From Nocardia sienata NBRC 100364 (GTDB lineage: Bacteria > Actinomycetota > Actinomycetes > Mycobacteriales > Mycobacteriaceae): a stretch of 64,000 bases of DNA. Every line of letters starts with the position of its first letter. Within the stretch, counting starts at the first letter, position 1. Under the pieces are notes generated by a model that saw only the letters and a list, made by a program, of their open reading frames with translations, was not told the DNA's origin and did not search any database. Of this stretch, positions 54,809 to 64,000 are shown one piece after another. The stretch spans positions 1-64,000 of the forward strand of contig NZ_BDBX01000008.1 in NCBI RefSeq assembly GCF_001613205.1. The letters are read 5' to 3'. Made by a program: the position numbers and the translations under genes.

Positions 54809-55547
54809 GGAATTGTCGGCGCATCCCGCCGTGGCTTCCGGTAGGGGTGCGGGAGTAGCGGGCCGGGTCGGTGCGGTATCGCGCCGACCCGGACAGTGGC
54901 TGCGGCGGCGGGTGACCGGCAGTGGGGCCGGGCATGCGAGAGAGGGGGTGGCGCCGCCGTTTTCCGCTCTTGGGTCGTTACCCGGGTCCGCGTGATCCAT
55001 AAAGTCCTTCGTACGCATTCGTGCGAATTCAATCCGGGGCCGGAGTGCCGGGGGATTTTGAAACGTCGAATTTCACAAACCGGGAGTCGCCCGGGGGTTG
55101 ACGCGCGGGTTTCGCCAACCGCGCTGTGGGGGAATCCTGCCTGTTCGAGGCGGTTTGGCTGCGGTCGAGGGGCTGTTTGCCCGGTCTGCCTGGATGTTCC
55201 AGGGAACTTGCCGGAAGGTATTGAATTCTCCCAATTCGGATGTCATCCTATTGAAAATCGAGAATGACATTTCCGTACCGAGATATGCGACAGCATGCCG
55301 GCTGAGACGGCCTGAGCCATCGGATCCTGATCCGTAGCCGTCCCGGATACCGCTCGTCGCACCGCGGCTCGCCATGGAGCCGCCCCGTCTCGGTGGGAGC
55401 GTGCCGTCCGGTACACCCACCGAGCCGTCGATCGTTCGACAGGAGCACTTCGATGCCGAATTCCTCGTTGCCCGGGTGGGTCCCGGGCCGGCCGGGGGAC
55501 CGTCCGAACGTCCCGGCGGCTTCGACTCCCGATACCGCGAGGCTCGG
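54809..55547. other. 739-bp region upstream of the Mce operon
   Basis: No supported gene. Less GC-rich around 55200-55290, where TTGAAT-17 nt-CATCCT (55221-55249) is a possible weak promoter and two ATGNCAT dyads lie. An in-frame ATG at 55374 would extend yrbEA by 58 residues of low-complexity sequence. Confidence 0.5.
55238..55273. promoter_or_regulatory. Two ATGNCAT dyads upstream of the Mce operon
   Basis: GGATGTCATCC (55238-55248, perfect dyad around the central T) and GAATGACATTTC (55262-55273), 24 nt apart. Same core as the motif upstream of the amidohydrolase operon. Confidence 0.4.
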
Positions 55548-56342
55548 ATGACCGCTCGCACACCGGTCTGGATTCGCGCCAGAGATCGTGTCGCCGGTCC
55601 TCTTCAGACTGTGGGCGGACTGTTCGCCATGACCGCCGACGCGGTGAAATTCGCCTTCCGCCGCCCTTTCCAGACCCGGGAGTTCCTGGAGCAGGCGTGG
55701 TTCATCGTGCGGGTCTCGCTGGTTCCGACGCTGCTGGTGGCGATTCCGTTCACCGTGCTGGTCAGCTTCACGCTCAATATCCTGCTGCGCGAGCTGGGCG
55801 CCGCCGACCTCTCCGGGGCGGGCGCGGCCTTCGGCGCGGTGACCCAGGTGGGTCCGATGGTGACGGTGTTGATCGTGGCCGGTTCGGGAGCCACCGCCAT
55901 GTGCGCCGACCTGGGCTCCCGGACCATCCGGGAGGAGATCGCGGCCATGGAGGTGCTCGGGATCGACCCGGTCCAGCGTCTGGTCACCCCGCGCATGCTG
56001 GCCTCCGGCCTGGTCGCGCTCCTGCTGAACAACCTGGTCTGCATCATCGGAGTGCTCGGCGGATACGTCTTCTCGGTGTACGTGCAGGACGTGAATCCGG
56101 GTGCCTTCGTCGCCGGTATCACCCTGCTCACCGGTATCAACGAGGTCGTCATCTCGTCGGTGAAGGCCTTGCTGTTCGGGCTGGTCGCCGGGATCGTCGC
56201 CTGTTACCGCGGACTGATCGTCACCGGCGGCGCCAAAGCGGTCGGCAACGCGGTCAACGAGACCGTCGTCTACGCGTTCATGTCGCTGTTCGTCATCAAC
56301 GTGATGGTGACGGCGATCGGCATCCAGCTGACGACCGGATGA
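55548..56342 (+). CDS. yrbEA: YrbE-type permease subunit A of Mce transporter
   Basis: 264 aa; GAGG 5 nt before ATG 55548. MlaE-like integral membrane protein with about five hydrophobic segments and the permease motif REEIAAMEVLGIDP. Forms the inner-membrane channel of the Mce lipid/steroid importer with YrbEB and an MceG ATPase encoded elsewhere. Confidence 0.93.
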   Translation: MTARTPVWIRARDRVAGPLQTVGGLFAMTADAVKFAFRRPFQTREFLEQAWFIVRVSLVPTLLVAIPFTVLVSFTLNILLRELGAADLSGAGAAFGAVTQVGPMVTVLIVAGSGATAMCADLGSRTIREEIAAMEVLGIDPVQRLVTPRMLASGLVALLLNNLVCIIGVLGGYVFSVYVQDVNPGAFVAGITLLTGINEVVISSVKALLFGLVAGIVACYRGLIVTGGAKAVGNAVNETVVYAFMSLFVINVMVTAIGIQLTTG

Positions 56343-56355
56343 GAGGAGGTATCCG

Positions 56356-57213
56356 ATGACAGCCTCCGAGGTCCTGACGGCTCGGTATCCGGTATTGATC
56401 CGCCGCCTGCGCAAACCGGTCGACGTCCTGGGCAGGGTCGGTGACCATGCCATCTTCTATGTGAAGGCCTTGGCGTTCGCCCCCCTGGCGGCCTGGCGGT
56501 ACAAGCGCGAGACCATCCGGCTGATCGCCGAGATCAGTATGGGCGCGGGCACACTGGCCGCTTTCGGCGGCACGGTGGTGATCGTCAGCTTCCTGACCCT
56601 GGCCACCGGCGGCACTCTCGCGGTACAGGGCTACAGCTCGCTCGGCGATATCGGGATCGAGGCGCTCACCGGCTTCCTGTCCGCGTTCATCAATGTCCGG
56701 ATCTCGGCGCCGGTGGTGGCCGGTATCGGGTTGGCGGCGACCTTCGGCGCCGGGGTGACGGCGCAGCTGGGCGCCATGCGGATCAACGAGGAGATCGATG
56801 CCCTGGAATCGATTGCGATCGAGCCGATCTCGTATCTGGTCGGCACCCGGATCATGGCCGGGATGATCGCCATCACCCCGCTGTACGCGATCGCGGTGAT
56901 CGCCTCGTTCCTGGCCAGCCGGTTCACCACCGTGGTGATCCTCGGACAGTCCTCCGGCCTCTACGACCACTATTTCGCCACCTTCCTCAACCCGATCGAC
57001 CTGGTCTGGTCGTTCCTGCAGGCGATCCTCATGGCGATCACGATCCTGCTGATCCACACCTATTTCGGTTTCTTCGCCGCCGGCGGTCCGTCCGGTGTCG
57101 GGACCGCGGTCGGTAACGCGGTGCGCACCTCGCTCATCGCGGTGGTGTCGGTGACGCTGCTGGTCTCGCTGGCCGTGTACGGGTCCAACGGAAACTTCGA
57201 GCTGTCGGGGTAG
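56356..57213 (+). CDS. yrbEB: YrbE-type permease subunit B of Mce transporter
   Basis: 285 aa; GAGGAGG upstream. Same fold as YrbEA, with the coupling motif NEEIDALESIAIEP and ending in a hydrophobic helix. Lies 13 nt after yrbEA and 2 nt before mceA. Confidence 0.93.
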   Translation: MTASEVLTARYPVLIRRLRKPVDVLGRVGDHAIFYVKALAFAPLAAWRYKRETIRLIAEISMGAGTLAAFGGTVVIVSFLTLATGGTLAVQGYSSLGDIGIEALTGFLSAFINVRISAPVVAGIGLAATFGAGVTAQLGAMRINEEIDALESIAIEPISYLVGTRIMAGMIAITPLYAIAVIASFLASRFTTVVILGQSSGLYDHYFATFLNPIDLVWSFLQAILMAITILLIHTYFGFFAAGGPSGVGTAVGNAVRTSLIAVVSVTLLVSLAVYGSNGNFELSG

Positions 57214-57215
57214 GG

Positions 57216-58487
57216 ATGGCGCTGGTGGCAAACGAAACTCAGTCGTGGCCGGACCGGCCGCCGGTGGGGCCGCAACCGTCCGCGCCCGCCACCGGGCGAG
57301 GCCGGCGGGACCGGCTCCGGCCGCTGTGGGCCGCGGGCCGGCCCGCGGCGGGTCTGCTGGCGATCGCCGCGGGCACGGCCATCGTGGTCCTCGCCGTCAC
57401 GCTGTTCCAGGGCGGGTTCGCCGATACCGTCGCGGTCACCGTGCATTCGCCGCGCGCCGGCCTGGTGATGTACCCGGATGCCGAAGTGAAACTGCGCGGG
57501 GTGACGGTGGGCGCGGTGCAGTCCATCGCCGAACGGCCCGACGGCACCGCCGAGATCGAGCTCGCCATCGACCGCGGCAAGCTGGATCGTATTCCGGCCG
57601 ATGTCACCGTGGACATCGCCTCCACCACCGTGTTCGGCGCCAAGTACATCCAGCTGGTACCGCCCGAGCAGCCCTCGGACCGTCATCTCGAACCCGGGCA
57701 GCTGTTCGCCGCCGATAGTGTGACCGTCGAGATCAACACGGTCTTCCAGCAGCTCACCGAGGTACTCGGTGAGATCCAGCCGGAGAAACTCAACGAGACA
57801 CTCGGCGCGCTGGCCAATGCGATGCGCGGACGCGGTGACCGGGTGGGCCAGATGATGGTCGATCTGGAGGCGTTCCTGGCGAAACTCGAACCCGGATTGA
57901 CCGCGCTGCGCGCCGATCTCGCGATGGCGCCGCAGGTCACCGGGGTATACGCGGACTCGGCGCCCGCCCTCGTACAAACCGTCGGCAACGCCACCGCGCT
58001 CAGCGATACCGTGGTGGCCGAACAGCAGCAGCTCGACGTCCTGCTCATGAGCCTCATCGGTCTGGCCGATACCGGGAACCGGGTGATCGGCGACAACGGA
58101 CCGGCGCTGGCGAGCACCCTCGACGTCCTGGTCCCGACCACCGACCTCACCAATCGCTACCGCCAGGCCCTGACCTGCGCGCTGGACGGCCTCGGCTATC
58201 TGGCGTCGGTGGATCCGGTGAAGGTGCCCGGTATCGGCCTGTCGGCGAACTTCCTGTGGGGCGTGGAGCCCTACCGCTATCCGGAGCATCTGCCGAAGGT
58301 CGCGGCCTCGGGCGGGCCGCAGTGTTCGATGCTGCCGGTCGGCTACGAGGACTTCCCGCCGTACGTGGTCACCGATATCGGCGCCAATCCGCACGCCGGG
58401 CCGTTCCGGTCCGGGCTGACCCTGAACACCGAATCGCTGGCGCGGGCGCTGTTCGGTCCGGCCGCCGCCGGGAAGGGAGCCCCGTGA
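57216..58487 (+). CDS. mceA: Mce family protein A
   Basis: 423 aa. Pro/Arg-rich cytoplasmic N-terminus, TM near 44-65 (AGLLAIAAGTAIVVLAVTLF), then the MCE domain (VTVHSPRAGLVMYPDAEVKL, VTVGAVQSI, FGAKYIQLVPP) and long helical region. Substrate-binding/tunnel component. Stop overlaps the mceB start. Confidence 0.92.
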   Translation: MALVANETQSWPDRPPVGPQPSAPATGRGRRDRLRPLWAAGRPAAGLLAIAAGTAIVVLAVTLFQGGFADTVAVTVHSPRAGLVMYPDAEVKLRGVTVGAVQSIAERPDGTAEIELAIDRGKLDRIPADVTVDIASTTVFGAKYIQLVPPEQPSDRHLEPGQLFAADSVTVEINTVFQQLTEVLGEIQPEKLNETLGALANAMRGRGDRVGQMMVDLEAFLAKLEPGLTALRADLAMAPQVTGVYADSAPALVQTVGNATALSDTVVAEQQQLDVLLMSLIGLADTGNRVIGDNGPALASTLDVLVPTTDLTNRYRQALTCALDGLGYLASVDPVKVPGIGLSANFLWGVEPYRYPEHLPKVAASGGPQCSMLPVGYEDFPPYVVTDIGANPHAGPFRSGLTLNTESLARALFGPAAAGKGAP

Positions 58488-59503
58488 TGAGCAACCGGAA
58501 CACGCCCCCGGTGAAATTCGGCATCTTCGCCGCGGTGATGGTGGTGCTGTCGGCCTGCCTGATCATCGTATTCGGCGAGTACCGCAGCGGATCCACCACC
58601 GAGTACTCGGCGATATTCGCCGATTCGTCGGGTCTGCGCGACGGCGACACCGTCCGGGTCTCGGGGGTGGTCGTGGGCTCGGTGCGCGGGGTCACGCTGG
58701 AGAAGGACCAGCGGGTGCGGGTGGATTTCGACGCCGACCGCGCGCTGCCGCTGACCACCGGCACGCAGGTGGCCGTGCGCTACCTCAACCTCGTCGGCGA
58801 CCGCTATCTCGAACTCACCGACAAACCCGGCAACGCCCTGCCCGCGGGTGGGCAGCTGCCGGTGGAGAACACCGTCGGCGCCCTCGACTTGGACCTGCTG
58901 CTCGGCGGGCTGAAACCGGTGATCCAGGGACTCAACGCCCGGGATGTGAACGCGCTGACCTGGTCGCTGCTGGAAATCGTGCAGGGCAAGGAGGGCACCG
59001 TGAACTCCATCCTCGGCCGGACCGCGTCGTTCTCCGCGGCGCTCGCCGACAACAACGAGGTCATCGAGCAGTTGATCGACAATCTCAATACCGTGATGAC
59101 GACCCTGTCCGCGGAGGGCGGCCGGTTCACGAATCTGGTGGACCGGCTCGAACAGCTCATCACCCAGCTCTCCAACGACCGCGACCCCATCGCCGCGGCC
59201 ATCGACTCGCTGGAGGCCGGGACGGCCACGGTCGCCGATCTGCTCGCCCAGGGCCGGCCGCCGCTGGCCGGCGCGATCGCGCAGGTGAACCGGCTCGCCG
59301 CGAATATCGACGGCGACAGCCAGACCCTCGACACCGCACTACAGAAGGCGCCGGAGAACTTCCGCAAACTGGTGCGCACCGGGGCCTACGGCAATTTCAT
59401 CCAGTACTACCTGTGCGATCTGACGCTACGGGTCAACGATCTGTCGGGCCAGGTCGTGGAGATCCCGGCCGCCGTACAGACCGACGGAAGGTGCGCTCCC
59501 TGA
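58487..59503 (+). CDS. mceB: Mce family protein B
   Basis: 338 aa; ATG 58487 is 7 nt after GGGAG, an adjoining GTG at 58484 is the alternative. N-terminal TM (FGIFAAVMVVLSACLIIVF), MCE domain (SSGLRDGDTVRVSGVVVGSV, YLNLVGDRYLELTD), then helical coiled-coil segment and two Cys near the C-terminus. Confidence 0.92.
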   Translation: MSNRNTPPVKFGIFAAVMVVLSACLIIVFGEYRSGSTTEYSAIFADSSGLRDGDTVRVSGVVVGSVRGVTLEKDQRVRVDFDADRALPLTTGTQVAVRYLNLVGDRYLELTDKPGNALPAGGQLPVENTVGALDLDLLLGGLKPVIQGLNARDVNALTWSLLEIVQGKEGTVNSILGRTASFSAALADNNEVIEQLIDNLNTVMTTLSAEGGRFTNLVDRLEQLITQLSNDRDPIAAAIDSLEAGTATVADLLAQGRPPLAGAIAQVNRLAANIDGDSQTLDTALQKAPENFRKLVRTGAYGNFIQYYLCDLTLRVNDLSGQVVEIPAAVQTDGRCAP

Positions 59504-59504
59504 G

Positions 59505-60554
59505 ATGTTTCGATATCGCGGAAGACATCTGCTGCGGCACGGCCTGGTCGGGATCGTGCTCATCGTCTGTGTCATCTCCCTGGGGCTGCAGTCACAGCAG
59601 GTGATCGCCTGGGGTACCACCGTGCGCTATCAGGCCGTTTTCCAGGAGGCCGGTGGGTTGGAGGCCGGGGACGAGGTGATCGTGTCGGGGGTGCGGGTCG
59701 GTTCGGTGACCGAGGTCGGACTCGACAACGGGAACGCGCGGGTGGTGTTCACCGTGCGCAGCTCGGTTCCGGTCGGTGCGGAAAGCTGGGTGCAGATCAA
59801 GACGGGTTCGCTACTGGGTAAGCGGATCATGACCCTGGTCTCGCGCGGCACCGAGCACCTGCGCCCGCTGGAGACCATCCCGGTCGAGCGGACCTCGTCG
59901 CCGTATTCGCTGACCGACGCGCTGGGCGACCTCACCACCACTGCCGGCGCCATGGACACCGATTCGCTGAACAGCTCGCTGAATATGCTGTCCTCCACGC
60001 TGGATCAGATCGCACCACAATTGGGCCCGGCGTTCGACGGGCTGTCGGAGCTGTCGAAATCCATCAACAGCCGCAATACCGCGTTGCGCGATCTGCTCAC
60101 CGCGTCCCGGGATGTCACCGCGATCCTCGCCGACCGCAGCCGGCAGGTGAACACCATGCTGCTCAACGCCAATACGCTGATCGGGGTCCTCGACGACCGT
60201 CGGCAGGCGATCGCGACGCTGCTGGCCAATACCGCGGCGGTGGCAGATCAGCTCACCAAGCTGGTAGCCGACAACGAAGCCGAACTGGGGCCCGCCCTGG
60301 ACCGGTTGAACTCGGTGGCCGCGCTACTGCAACGCAACCGGGACAATATCGCCGCGGCCATCCCCGGCCTGGCGAAAGCCTCCCTCACCCAGGGCGAGGC
60401 CGTATCGGGCGGACCGTTCTACAACGCCTATGTCGCCAATCTGATCCCGGCCCAGTGGATCCGGCCGTTCGTGGATGCCGCGTTCGGTGGCTCTGTCCCG
60501 CAGCCTCCGGCCCCGCAACCGGCCACCGCTCCGCAACCGGGGGCGCCGCGATGA
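59505..60554 (+). CDS. mceC: Mce family protein C
   Basis: 349 aa. TM at 12-30 (HGLVGIVLIVCVISLGLQ), MCE domain (AGGLEAGDEVIVSGVRVGSV), helical stretch, and a Pro/Gln-rich tail (PQPPAPQPATAPQPGAPR). Starts 1 nt after mceB and overlaps mceD (ATGA). Confidence 0.92.
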   Translation: MFRYRGRHLLRHGLVGIVLIVCVISLGLQSQQVIAWGTTVRYQAVFQEAGGLEAGDEVIVSGVRVGSVTEVGLDNGNARVVFTVRSSVPVGAESWVQIKTGSLLGKRIMTLVSRGTEHLRPLETIPVERTSSPYSLTDALGDLTTTAGAMDTDSLNSSLNMLSSTLDQIAPQLGPAFDGLSELSKSINSRNTALRDLLTASRDVTAILADRSRQVNTMLLNANTLIGVLDDRRQAIATLLANTAAVADQLTKLVADNEAELGPALDRLNSVAALLQRNRDNIAAAIPGLAKASLTQGEAVSGGPFYNAYVANLIPAQWIRPFVDAAFGGSVPQPPAPQPATAPQPGAPR

Positions 60555-61795
60555 ACCGGGCACTGACCACGCGGATCGTGGCGGGCGTCCTGGCGGTCGC
60601 GGTGGTGGCCGCCGCGTTCGTCGTCGTGAACCGTACCCTGCTCGCGCCCGCGACCATCCGGGCCGTATTCGGGACCGCCACCGCCATCTACCCCGGTGAC
60701 GACGTACGGGTGTCCGGGGTGAAGGTCGGCACGATCGCGGGTATCGAACCGCACGGCACCACCGTGGAAATGGAACTGAGCATCGACCGGGACGTGGACA
60801 TCCCGGCCGAGGCGGGGGCGGTGATCGTCGCACAGAGCCTGGTGGACTCCCGCTACGTCCAGCTCACCCCCGCCTATCGCGGGGAGGGCGAGACCCTGCG
60901 CGACGGCGCGGTGATCCCGCTGGAACGTACCGCGGTGCCGGTGGAATGGGACGAGATCAAAACTCAGCTCACCCGGCTGGCCACCGAACTGGGACCCGAC
61001 GGCGACAAGTCCTCCGGGCCCGCGGGCCGCTTCATCGACAGCGCCGCCGACGCGCTCGCCGGTAACGGCGACAAGTTACGCCAGGTGCTCGCGCAACTGT
61101 CCGGGGTCGGACGCATCCTGGCCAACGGCAGCGGTGATATCGCCGACACCATAAAGAACCTGCAGATCTTCGTCACCGCGCTGCGGGACAGCAATGTGCA
61201 GATCGTGCAGTTCCAGAACCGGCTGGCCACACTGACCAGCGTGCTGGACAGCAGCCGTTCCGATCTCGACGCGGCCCTGAACAATCTCACCGTCGCGGTG
61301 GGCGAGGTGCAGCGGTTCGTCTCGGAGAACCGGGACAGGGCGAGCGAACAGGTGGGCCGGCTGGCCGATGTCACCCAGAACCTGGTGGACAACCGCGGCG
61401 AACTCGAGGAACTGCTGCACATCTTCCCGACCAGCCTGGCCAACTTCTACAACATCTACAACCCCGATACCGGTACCGAGGCAGGGGTTTTCGTGCTGAA
61501 CAACTTCTCCAATCCGATCGAGTTCGTCTGCGGCGGCATCGCCAGCGTGGAGAACATCGGCGCCGCGGAGGCCGCGCGCAAATGCCGCGACTACCTCGGG
61601 CCGGTGCTCGGCCTGATGAACTTCAACTATCTTCCGGTGCCGGTGAATCCCGCACTCGGGCCCTCGGCCGCACCGGGCAACATCATCTACAGCGAACCCG
61701 ATCTGGTTCCGGCGGCCGCGGCCGTGGACCCCGCGGCGCCACCACCCCCGCCGGCGCCCACCCTCGCCGATATCCTCTTCCCCGGCGGGCGGTGA
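60551..61795 (+). CDS. mceD: Mce family protein D
   Basis: 414 aa. TM at 8-27 (RIVAGVLAVAVVAAAFVVV), MCE domain (AIYPGDDVRVSGVKVGTI, SLVDSRYVQLTP), helical body, and a Pro/Ala-rich C-terminus (DPAAPPPPPAPTLADILFPG). Confidence 0.92.
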   Translation: MNRALTTRIVAGVLAVAVVAAAFVVVNRTLLAPATIRAVFGTATAIYPGDDVRVSGVKVGTIAGIEPHGTTVEMELSIDRDVDIPAEAGAVIVAQSLVDSRYVQLTPAYRGEGETLRDGAVIPLERTAVPVEWDEIKTQLTRLATELGPDGDKSSGPAGRFIDSAADALAGNGDKLRQVLAQLSGVGRILANGSGDIADTIKNLQIFVTALRDSNVQIVQFQNRLATLTSVLDSSRSDLDAALNNLTVAVGEVQRFVSENRDRASEQVGRLADVTQNLVDNRGELEELLHIFPTSLANFYNIYNPDTGTEAGVFVLNNFSNPIEFVCGGIASVENIGAAEAARKCRDYLGPVLGLMNFNYLPVPVNPALGPSAAPGNIIYSEPDLVPAAAAVDPAAPPPPPAPTLADILFPGGR

Positions 61796-61799
61796 TCCC

Positions 61800-63068
61800 G
61801 TGGTGAGACCGGAACGCGCGTACCGGGTACGCAGGGCTGTCGTGGGTTGCGCGTGTGTGATCGCCACCGCCTCCGGCTGCGCGTGGGACGGGGTGAACTC
61901 GCTGCCGCTGCCCGGCGCCACCGGCCGCGGCCCCGACGCCACCACGCTCTACGTGGAAATGGCCGATGTCGGCACCCTGACCCCGAATTCACCGGTGCTG
62001 ATCGACGATGTGGTGGTCGGCAGTATCGGCGATATCCGGGTCGAGAACTGGCACGCGCTGGTGGAGGTGTCCGTCCAGCCGGGCGAGGTGGTCCCGGCGA
62101 ACGCGCAGGCGCGGGTCGGGCAGACCAGTCTGCTCGGCTCGATGCATCTGGCCCTGGACCCACCGCCCGGGCAGCCGCCGCAGGGCCGGCTGGATTCCGG
62201 CGCCCGGATCACCCTCGACGACACCGCCACCTACCCGTCGACCGAACAGACCCTGGCCTCGCTGTCGGTGGTGGTCAACGGCGGCGGTCTGGGGCAGGTG
62301 GGCGATATCGTCAGCAGTCTCGGCGCGGCGTTCGAGGGGCGCGAGACGAATATCCGCGCGCTGCTGGACCGTCTGGATGTCTTCCTGGGCACGCTCGACG
62401 ACCAGCGTGCCGATATCGTCGCCACCATCGACGGGCTCAACCGGCTGGGCAGTACCTTCGCCGCCCAGCGCGATGTCCTCACCGAGGCGCTGCGCCGGAT
62501 CCCGCCGGCGCTGGATGTCCTGATCCGGGAGCGGCCGGACCTGGTGACCGCGCTGGACCGTCTACGCGCCTTCAGCGATACGACCAACGGTGTGCTGACC
62601 GCGGTGCACGACGATCTGCTCACCAACCTGCGCAATCTGGAACCCACCCTGCAGGCGCTGGCCGACGTGGGCACGGACATCAACAGTGCCGTCGCGTTCG
62701 CGACCGTGTTCCCCTACGGGCAGTACCTCGTCGACAACGGGGTGCGCGGCGACTTCATCAACCTGTTCGCCACGGTCGACCTGACCATCCCGCGACTGCG
62801 CCGGGAACTCCTGCTGGGTACGCCGTGGGGCGACCCCACCGCCGTCATCCAGGCGGCGGTGGGCGATCCGGGTTACGCGGCGCAGACAAAGGATCCGCTC
62901 GGTTTCGGAGTGACCGCGCCGGCGCCCGCCCCGGCCCCGGCACCCCCGCCGGATCAGCCGCCGGCGCCGGAACCCGCGCCGGTCGCCCCCGCGCCCGCGC
63001 TGCCGTTCCCGCTACCGCCGCTACCGCTACCGCAGATACCCCTGCCGCCCGGGATCGGAGGCCGCTGA
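61800..63068 (+). CDS. mceE: Mce family lipoprotein E
   Basis: 422 aa. Lipoprotein signal with lipobox ATASGC, acylated Cys27. MCE domain (LTPNSPVLIDDVVVGSIGDI), helical body and a long Pro-rich tail. MceE/LprK-type is the only lipoprotein of the six. GTG start, 4 nt after mceD. Confidence 0.92.
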   Translation: MVRPERAYRVRRAVVGCACVIATASGCAWDGVNSLPLPGATGRGPDATTLYVEMADVGTLTPNSPVLIDDVVVGSIGDIRVENWHALVEVSVQPGEVVPANAQARVGQTSLLGSMHLALDPPPGQPPQGRLDSGARITLDDTATYPSTEQTLASLSVVVNGGGLGQVGDIVSSLGAAFEGRETNIRALLDRLDVFLGTLDDQRADIVATIDGLNRLGSTFAAQRDVLTEALRRIPPALDVLIRERPDLVTALDRLRAFSDTTNGVLTAVHDDLLTNLRNLEPTLQALADVGTDINSAVAFATVFPYGQYLVDNGVRGDFINLFATVDLTIPRLRRELLLGTPWGDPTAVIQAAVGDPGYAAQTKDPLGFGVTAPAPAPAPAPPPDQPPAPEPAPVAPAPALPFPLPPLPLPQIPLPPGIGGR

Positions 63069-64000
63069 TGCTGCTGTCCCGCTTCGTCCGTGCCCAGCTG
63101 ATCATCTTCAGTATCGTCTCGGTGATCGGCCTGGTCGTGATGTCGGTGTTCTATATGAAACTGCCGAATCTGGCCGGGGTCGGAACCATCGATGTGACGG
63201 TCGACCTGCCGGAGGCCGGTGGCCTCTACCGGTTCGGCAATGTGACCTACCGGGGAATCCAGGTGGGCAAGGTGACCCGGGTCGACCTGTCCGGTGACGG
63301 GGTGCGGGCCACGCTCGCGATCGACGGCTCACATCGCATCCCGGCCGATCTGACCGCCGAGGTGCGCAGCGTCTCCGCGGTGGGGGAGCAGTACGTGGAT
63401 CTGCTGCCGCGCACCGATTCGCCGCCGTACCTGTACGACGGCGCCACCATCGAGCGTCGCGACACCGAGATCCCGCAACCCGTCGGCCCGATGCTGGACC
63501 GGCTCAGCGCGCTGGTCGGCACGATCCCCAAGGACGATCTGCGCCGGTTGCTCGACGAGATGTTCGCCGGTGTCAACGGCGCGAGCGAGGATCTCGATTC
63601 GCTGCTGGGCTCGGCCGAGAAATTGACCGCGACGATGAACGGCGTCGGCGACAACACCCGCGTCCTGGTGGAAGATGCCGTACCGCTGCTGGATTCGCAG
63701 GTGCGGTCGGCGGACGCCATCCGGATCTGGACCCGCGCCACCGCCGATGTCACCGGTCAATTGGTGGCGAACGATCCGCAGCTGCGCACCCTGCTGCACT
63801 CCGGGCCGGGCTTCGCCGACGAGGTGTCCGGACTGCTGGACTCGCTCCAGCTCACCCTGCCGGTGCTGCTGTCCAACCTGACCACGGTGGGGCAGCTGGC
63901 GGTCACCTACAACGCCGGTCTGGAACAGCTGCTGGTACTGCTCCCGCCGGCGGTGTCGCTGGTCCAGGCGGTGCAGCCGACCAAGAACGCGTCCGGGCTC
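63068..64000 (+). CDS. mceF: Mce family protein F (truncated by window end)
   Basis: 311 codons seen, no stop before the window ends. TM at 11-30 (LIIFSIVSVIGLVVMSVFYM), MCE domain (LPEAGGLYRFGNVTYRGIQV, SAVGEQYVDLLP), then the helical region. ATG shares 1 nt with the mceE stop. Completes the canonical yrbEA-yrbEB-mceA-F order. Confidence 0.92.
   Translation, partial: MLLSRFVRAQLIIFSIVSVIGLVVMSVFYMKLPNLAGVGTIDVTVDLPEAGGLYRFGNVTYRGIQVGKVTRVDLSGDGVRATLAIDGSHRIPADLTAEVRSVSAVGEQYVDLLPRTDSPPYLYDGATIERRDTEIPQPVGPMLDRLSALVGTIPKDDLRRLLDEMFAGVNGASEDLDSLLGSAEKLTATMNGVGDNTRVLVEDAVPLLDSQVRSADAIRIWTRATADVTGQLVANDPQLRTLLHSGPGFADEVSGLLDSLQLTLPVLLSNLTTVGQLAVTYNAGLEQLLVLLPPAVSLVQAVQPTKNASGL

Noticed and set aside
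55374..55547. Upstream ATG extending yrbEA by 58 residues
   Set aside because: The extension is Pro/Gly-rich and unlike YrbE N-termini; ATG 55548 has GAGG at proper distance and gives the usual length.

Overview
The window is high-GC actinobacterial chromosome, most likely Nocardia or a close relative in the Mycobacteriales. Three things point there: the order tlyA-nadK-recN-steA-pyrG-Nudix-xerD-parA-scpA-scpB-rluB-cmk-der, which matches the Mycobacterium tuberculosis Rv1691-Rv1713 block; a complete yrbE/mce operon; and an rsbW-sigF module. GTG starts and 4-nt ATGA/GTGA stop-start overlaps are common.

Layout. (1) 1-19507: conserved housekeeping block (TPR protein, HAD phosphatase, TlyA, NadK, RecN, SteA, PyrG, Nudix, XerD, ParA, ScpA/ScpB, RluB, Cmk, Der). 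It carries a SRPBCC gene between recN and steA, no mctB between steA and pyrG, and a candidate 48-aa reading frame coupled at both ends between scpA and scpB. (2) 19508-23546: esterase, a Spd-like membrane protein, DUF1992 and SnoaL-like proteins. (3) 23556-28149, minus strand: eight closely spaced genes (flavodoxin-like reductase, haem-oxygenase-like iron protein, methyltransferase, CDGSH Fe-S protein, DUF6480, nucleotidyltransferase, BON, metallophosphoesterase) behind a SigF-like promoter. (4) 28477-31064: STAS, PAS-ANTAR, RsbW and SigF, with a consensus-matching SigF promoter before rsbW-sigF. (5) 31111-46066: DinB, SnoaL, zinc alcohol dehydrogenase, an FMO-TetR-hydrolase operon with a palindromic operator, an uncharacterised gene pair, an L,D-transpeptidase, a sodium:solute symporter, a large NERD-like membrane-anchored protein, an SDR, and a DJ-1/MarR operon with twin operators. 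(6) 46108-54808: a catabolic-looking cluster of tandem-fused CoA-transferase, crotonase, two M24-fold proteins (one with all metal ligands lost) and an amidohydrolase, followed by a divergent TetR gene and a hypothetical. (7) 55548-64000: yrbEA-yrbEB-mceA-B-C-D-E-F, a lipid/steroid-type importer; mceF runs off the window edge.

The two most interesting units are the SigF-linked redox operon in (3) and the cluster in (6). In (6) a short shared motif lies upstream of both the amidohydrolase operon and the Mce operon, suggesting that import and breakdown of one hydrophobic substrate may be co-regulated. No CRISPR array, insertion sequence, rRNA or convincing tRNA was seen.
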